Below are positions 58,991 to 64,000 of a DNA stretch of 64,000 nt, in pieces. The notes below the pieces were generated by a model, which was given only the letters and a program-made list of their open reading frames with translations, was not told where the DNA came from and did not search any database. Source of the stretch: Druceiella hillmani (lineage: Eukaryota > Arthropoda > Insecta > Lepidoptera > Hepialidae); NCBI GenBank assembly GCA_039881145.1, contig JAYKKI010000037.1:14953501-15017500 (forward strand), written 5' to 3'. Position 1 is the stretch's first letter. The number at the start of each line of letters is the position of its first letter. A program made the position numbers and the translations under genes.

Positions 58991-61342
58991 TTTATCTGAG
59001 ATGCTAAGTTAAGCAGATGGTGGAAAGTTCGCAATTCACCATGTTTAGGCTAACGAAAATAGTGTGCTTGTGAGAGTGATGCCTGTTATATTATGCACTC
59101 TTGATTTAATTGACATTCTTCGTAGGTTACTCTGAATAGCGAGAAGCTGCTGGAAGCCAGAAGGCAGCCGGAACCGTATATTTATTTCTTAATAATATTT
59201 TAAGGAGGGAAAGAAATCTGCAATTAGAATTAGAAAGTTTTTTTTATATTTATAGGGATAATTTTCAGAATAAGTAATTGTAAAATGTCGAATGTTTTGA
59301 ACCATTTGGAATGTTTTGAACTGGTAATTATATAAGAGAAAATCTGCACTCATAATGCTTAGCATTTAAATAACCCTCTCTGGCTAATGTAGATGGTTTT
59401 AAATGATAATAAATATATATTTTACGTGAATATTATTTAAATAATACCGTTTAAGAGCAACTTGTAGAAAATTATGTTTTCATGAAGAGAAGACATAATT
59501 TTATATTCTGGAACATAATTTTTTTCCACAATGTTGAAATGAGCGCAATGAGACGCCTGCTTCTTCTTTATCATTGAGACAGATTGTTCACGCAACATAA
59601 TGATTTCGATTTAATAATAATTCTGCTTTGGTAGCAAATACTTTAATAATTTTATGATCAACAGTACTATATATTATATAATTAAGAGTATATCTCTAAA
59701 AACTTTATAGAAACATATGCTCATAATTTTCAGCAACGGTTTTTTGGATATTTATTTGTTATCGATAGAAGGTAAATGTTACAATTTATTTATTATAAAA
59801 ATACACCTTTTAAGTGAATGTAAAACGATGAACTGTATCCAAATATTATTAAATAATAGCAGAGCTTATAGAGAATTGTTTTCGAACCACTTTGAACAAA
59901 GAAATAATAGGCAAGTAATATATAAGAAAGGAAATGAAATGGAAACAAACGTTCAAAAAAATTAGGGGAAAATAACAAATATGTTCAATTCATCACTGTA
60001 CATTGCCCACATGCGGTGCGCAGTGGGAATAATCTCCACAGCACAAGGCAGGGTGCGAGCGACTATAAGTCACTTTGGAAGCAAAATCGTTACAACATTA
60101 TGAGCCGGAAGTGAAGAGAAAAACGTAACTTGAGCCTTCTATCTCAGTTTATCCTTTTGAGATAGACGTTTTAGTAAATTTTACCTATTTATCTTCTTGA
60201 CACATACATGTAGTGTTTTTTGTAAGGAGTTCCACTTAATACTAATTTCAGACTAATGCACGATTTGCTACCATTGTCTGCTTGTCTTGCCAATAATTCA
60301 TATTACAAGAATGTTACTAGATTATTTGATATATTTAAATGTAATCGCATTAAATATGTGCATACTTAACGATATCCAATTAATTTTTAGAAACCGTAAT
60401 GACGGTTATGAATCGTTTTATGAAGACTACAGTGGCTTTGTTTATTATAGACTCAAATAATCCAAGAACTATAAATTATAATAATCGAGTTTTCATCCTG
60501 TATATCTAAGGAGAGACAATAACTTTAATATTAATCCCCTTATATATAAAATATTCAATATTACTTCTAACTTCATCAGCCATCGCCAAAATGTTTCTAC
60601 TACTAATACTCAATTATTTGGAAGTACCAATGAGACTTTCAGCTTTTAAAATTTGTCGATCTAACTTTGAATCTTTATTATTTTTTAATTCTAAAATCAG
60701 ACATAGTTTATTAAAAGAGATCACCGTGCATACGTTGAATTAAAAGTATATAAGCTGTTGTACTATAATAGTGTTGATATTATAATAAAAAATATTAAAA
60801 CCTTTTTTTAAGTATACTATTTTTCTTCCATTCGCTTAGTTTTCTTTCCAAATATCGAATACAACTAAGAAATAGTAAAGTTTTCGTATTCTTTACTATT
60901 CTATACAATTATACAAAAGCAATAGCAATAGTATCTTACACAAAATTGATATGAAATAAATATTCACGTACAGATATTGAGTAGTTAGTGTAGTCTGTGA
61001 ATATTTTAGAGTTTATAAGTACTGGATAATTATTCGTAGAAAGCGGATATTATTGTAACAAATAAGAAAATTAATGGATGGCAAGTTAAGAATCGATTCT
61101 GCCAGTTGCTATATAATTAATCTATTTAAATCTTACTAATCGTCACGTATTGTAGTAATGTTATTACTGTAATACACAAATGTTTGACGACATTATTTAA
61201 GCAGAATGTCATTTGAAAAGCAAAGGACTATCAAATGTTTACTGGTACTTTAAAAATTTCACCAAAAGTCGAACTAAAGTAAAAATTAAATATATGACGT
61301 AAGTGAAAATGAGTAAATTAATGATGCTATATTTGCCATATA
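58991..61342. other. Unassigned A+T-rich stretch
   Basis: A G+C-richer patch at 60000-60110 was not identified. The frame at 59717-59965 has no domain. Ordinary sequence up to the TA that borders the mariner-like element. Confidence 0.45.
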
Positions 61343-61455
61343 GGAAAAAGATGTCCCGTAACGTGTGCACCAACGAAATGTTGGTAATGGAGGGGGTTAT
61401 CACACATACGAAACAACAATTTTATTATCCTAAGCCTAATAGTTTTAGAAATATG
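61343..61455 (+). repeat. Left terminal inverted repeat of the mariner-like element
   Basis: Similar to the reverse complement of 63110-63223 over about 100 bp, with scattered substitutions. The conserved core is ACCAACGAAATG and TACGAAACAA. This end lies 3' of the transposase gene. Confidence 0.78.
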
Positions 61456-61844
61456 ATTGTTTAAATTTTTTTTTAACTTTTTAACTTTTTATTAGTATTT
61501 CTGCTTTCTATTGTTCAAGATCTTTGAGGAAACATTCATCTTCCGAATTAAAATATTATTCACTCGTTATTATTGGCAACATAAAAATTAAACGCTGAAA
61601 TATATGCATTTCTTTAGAACTTTGTGGAAGTTTATTTAAAAAATATTTACCACTCACACAGATTCCAAAAATTTCCCCGTTTTCCGGTACTAAGTCATTT
61701 CATAACATGTTTTTTAATCTTAAACTCATACCATTGATTATTCCCCATCATCATTGGTATGGGTTTAGGAATAAAAAAAATGTTATGGTAAAGTAAACCA
61801 AGTGTAGTATTTATAACCATACCGCATTTATTGTGTTTTTTATT

Positions 61845-62812
61845 ACGGTAAATGCTCAAAATGCTTTTCCCTGGCTCGTATGTATAACCAGCATTTTCAA
61901 TTCATTTAGTTGTTTCTTACCACTTCAGACACATGGTGTAAATTTTATCTTAATTGTTCTTCATTATCTCATAAACCGCCTTCTTGAAATGTTCCAACAG
62001 AAAATTGTCCAATGGGTTGGGTCTGGTGGACGTCATGGCCATACAATTGTACTGTCACTTCTTATTCATCGATTTGGTTAAGTTGCATTTAGATATTCAG
62101 TTATTTGTTGCGAAAAGTGGGCCGGAGCACCATCATGCTATAACCACATCCTGTCACGTACATCTTGTGATATTTCATTCACCAAATTTCCAAGTTCGTC
62201 TCTTAAAAATAGTAGACAACGAACTCAATTAAGCCTCGATGAGAATTCGAATGGACCGATAATTTTGCCATCCAGGATTCCAGCCCACAAATTGAAGTTG
62301 AAATCTATCTTGTGTTACTATGCGGGGATTGTCGAAGGCCCATTGGTGTAAATTGTGTACATCGAACACTCCCATTTTTTTAAAACATAATTCATTGTTC
62401 CATAAGATTGAATTTAAAAAAATCGTATCTTGCTTGCATCGACGCAGCATCTCCCGACAGAAATCTATTCGTCGTTGATAGTCAATAGGTAACAGTGCTT
62501 GCACTCGTTATGCATGGTGCGGATACAAATTATTTCTTCTTAAAATTCAGTGTACTGTACTTGTTGCGATACCAGTACATCGAGAAATCCGCCGAACAAT
62601 CTGGAAGGAACTTCTTCTACTTCGGCCGGCACGTGACGCTCATCGATATTTCTAGGTCTTCCTTCAGGAACTACATTCCCAGAAATTTGACAATCTAAAT
62701 ATGCGTTATTTACACGAACAAAGTCTCGTAATACGTACGCTCGCGTAGCGTTCGCGATACGTACGTACGGCTTGCCGAGCATTCCCATCACAGAGCCGTA
62801 AATGAAATACAT
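61845..62812 (-). pseudogene. Mariner-like transposase pseudogene
   Basis: The start ATG is at 62812 with MYFIYGSVMGMLGKPYVRIA, the usual N-terminal 'M..VYG...' head of this family. A frameshift near 62580 moves to ISRCTGIATSTV, a stop, then NNLYPHHA and RVQALLPIDYQRRIDFCREM (about 62510-62440). The first catalytic block reads ILWNNE at about 62408-62391 where SDE or TDE is expected, so the first Asp is lost. HDGAPAHFS at about 62136-62110 keeps the second Asp. RPPDPTHW near 62035-62010 is a broken form of the 'PPRSPDLTPLDF..WG' block holding the third acidic residue. At least two frameshifts and several stops are present. The product was a DDE/D cut-and-paste transposase, and this copy cannot encode one. 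Confidence 0.78.
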
Positions 62813-63109
62813 TTCAAGCGTAAGTCAACAAATAAAAACAGTGGTAGGGAAAAAACAGCAAAAACCCGTTGTTAGTTCCGAGTGATAAGCAAGTCACTAA
62901 AGAAGCGAAGTTGTTGAGAAAAAGAGTAGAGGGGGTCGCTTGACAGCAGAGAACAATAAAATGTCCATACGAGTGGGAAAGAGCCAATGAATAACGTTGT
63001 AATTAGGAAGAAGAATGTTCTCTTATAGAACTTGGACAATAAAAAAGCAGAAATAGCAATAATACCTAATATTTTGATATGCCCAGTAACAAAATTTTTT
63101 AAAATATTT

Positions 63110-63221
63110 AAAAAATCATATCTCTACAACCGTTAGGCCTAGGATAATAAAATTTATTGTTTCGTATGTATAATAACCCCTTCTATCACCGACATTTCGT
63201 TGGTCCACTCCTTACTGAACA

Positions 63222-63223
<2 letters not shown>
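63110..63223 (-). repeat. Right terminal inverted repeat of the mariner-like element
   Basis: Reverse complement of the left end, and the end upstream of the transposase start. The outermost bases read GGTGTTCAGTAAGGAGTGG on the minus strand, next to the TA target. Confidence 0.76.
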
Positions 63224-63284
<61 letters not shown>

Positions 63285-63298
63285 ATATATATATATAC
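63224..63298. repeat. (TA)n microsatellite at the transposon border
   Basis: TA run of about 55 bp, then GTGTG, then TA again. Its first TA is the inferred target site of the adjacent element. Confidence 0.9.
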
Positions 63299-64000
63299 AA
63301 ACACAAACGTACTACCTTACACACGGTTAACATTGAACTGAGACCTGCTCAAAAACATTCTTAGTTCGAACCCTTCCCCGCCTAAGGCCCCGTGTGCCGA
63401 AATTTTCAGGAAATACATTTGAGATCTTGAATCGATCTATCGAATTACAATTTAATTGCATATGTTATCCTGTAGAGTACGCAACATGTATCACCCGTGT
63501 GCGTTTTAGTACCATATGCCGAAACCGTGTCGTTGTCACTGTCATGCCGGTGCTATTACCGTGATGTTGCCCGCCAGTATAAAAATGCCTTATTACTTCT
63601 AAATTCACTGCAGTTTTTTTTGTTATAATACGCAGGCTTTAATTGTTATAATGATGTATAATTTTCCCTTAGTTTGCTTGCTCTATTAACAATCCGCAAC
63701 ATAGATGTTTGCCAGCAGTATTCTTCTTGTATTCCAGAAAATAACAAAACAAAATAAAAAATGAACAGATGATTTAACGGAGCCTCTCGAACTTATACAC
63801 ATTTGCCATTATTTATGTAAAGTGAATGTCAAAATAAGTTAAATTAAATTTAATATAATCATTTTTATAAATTTAATATATTAATTTATGAAACCTGTTT
63901 TCTGTTGCAATTTTTAAATGAAATTTTACGAAAACACAACGCTACTAAGTAGCGTTCGGAAATTTTTTTTTTCAGAATCATAAAAGAGAATTTTGCAGAA
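63299..64000. other. Unassigned stretch
   Basis: A G+C-richer segment at 63340-63570 contains TTCGAACCC (a B-box on the minus strand) but no credible A-box at tRNA spacing. Nothing identified to the end of the window. Confidence 0.4.

Larger units (their letters stand above)
61343..63223 (-). mobile_element. Tc1/mariner-superfamily transposon, full length but inactive
   Basis: Terminal inverted repeats of about 100 bp pair 61343-61455 with 63110-63223. The left copy reads ACCAACGAAATGTTGGTAAT, then GGGGTTATCACACATACGAA, TTTTATTATCCTAAGCCTAA and ATATGATTGTTTAAAT. The reverse complement of the right copy reads ACCAACGAAATGTCGGTGAT, GGGGTTATTATACATACGAA and TTTTATTATCCTAGGCCTAA. The outermost 25 bp are more diverged. 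A TA dinucleotide lies just outside each end (61341-61342 and 63224-63225), as expected of this superfamily's TA target duplication, and the right side is a (TA)n array. The element of about 1.9 kb encloses one transposase gene on the minus strand. Confidence 0.78.

Noticed and set aside
61833..62232. Two 82-codon plus-strand frames
   Set aside because: Both are antisense to the minus-strand mariner-like transposase relic.
63340..63420. TTCGAACCC as a minus-strand B-box of a tRNA gene
   Set aside because: No A-box at the required distance and no cloverleaf.
1..64000. CRISPR arrays, bacterial operons, rRNA genes, telomeric TTAGG arrays
   Set aside because: None seen. The composition and repeat content are those of an insect nuclear genome, and the tandem arrays lack CRISPR repeat/spacer structure.

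Overview
The window reads as an A+T-rich insect nuclear intergenic or intronic region, most likely lepidopteran. By eye it is close to three-quarters A+T, and no intact protein-coding gene, rRNA or canonical tRNA could be supported. The lepidopteran inference rests on several degraded copies of interspersed repeats that I recognise as common in moths and butterflies: a block starting TTTAGGGTTCCGTAACC followed by CTGT repeats (19049 onward), a block ending GCGAGCGAAG...AAAAGCTAGTA (20049-20461), a 'CAGTCCACAGCAGGA' block (36188-36340) and a 'TTAACCGACTTGAAAAAG' block (37930-38010). No database search was possible.

The recognisable coding matter is transposon debris. A Helitron RepHel relic lies on + at about 8890-11165, with the zinc-finger/Rep-side part and the extreme C-terminus of the helicase recognisable and much of the middle missing. 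A hAT transposase relic lies on + at about 45200-46480, preceded by CCCGGGATCCCGG-type sequence. A nearly complete but dead Tc1/mariner-superfamily element of about 1.9 kb lies at 61343-63223, with transposase on the minus strand, inverted repeats of about 100 bp at both ends, and its right end abutting a (TA)n run.

The most interesting content is a family of short foldback elements carrying hammerhead self-cleaving ribozyme motifs of the kind known from Penelope-like retroelements and animal retrozymes. There are three copies: about 28473-28697, 34383-34624 and 47877-48164. Two are flanked by direct repeats of 10-12 bp that look like target-site duplications. The third copy carries two hammerheads facing each other, one on each strand. 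The core CpG formed by position 11.1 and G12 has decayed differently between copies (TG in one, CA in the others), so most copies have lost the conserved G12.

The rest is (TA)n and (AC)n/(GT)n microsatellites, short perfect or near-perfect hairpins, degenerate minisatellites with periods near 110-130 bp, a recent local duplication at 23480-23786, a tRNA-like A-box/B-box pair in an isolated G+C-richer island at 48655-48850, and one weak candidate for a host first exon (32903-33015). Long stretches between these hold nothing I can name.
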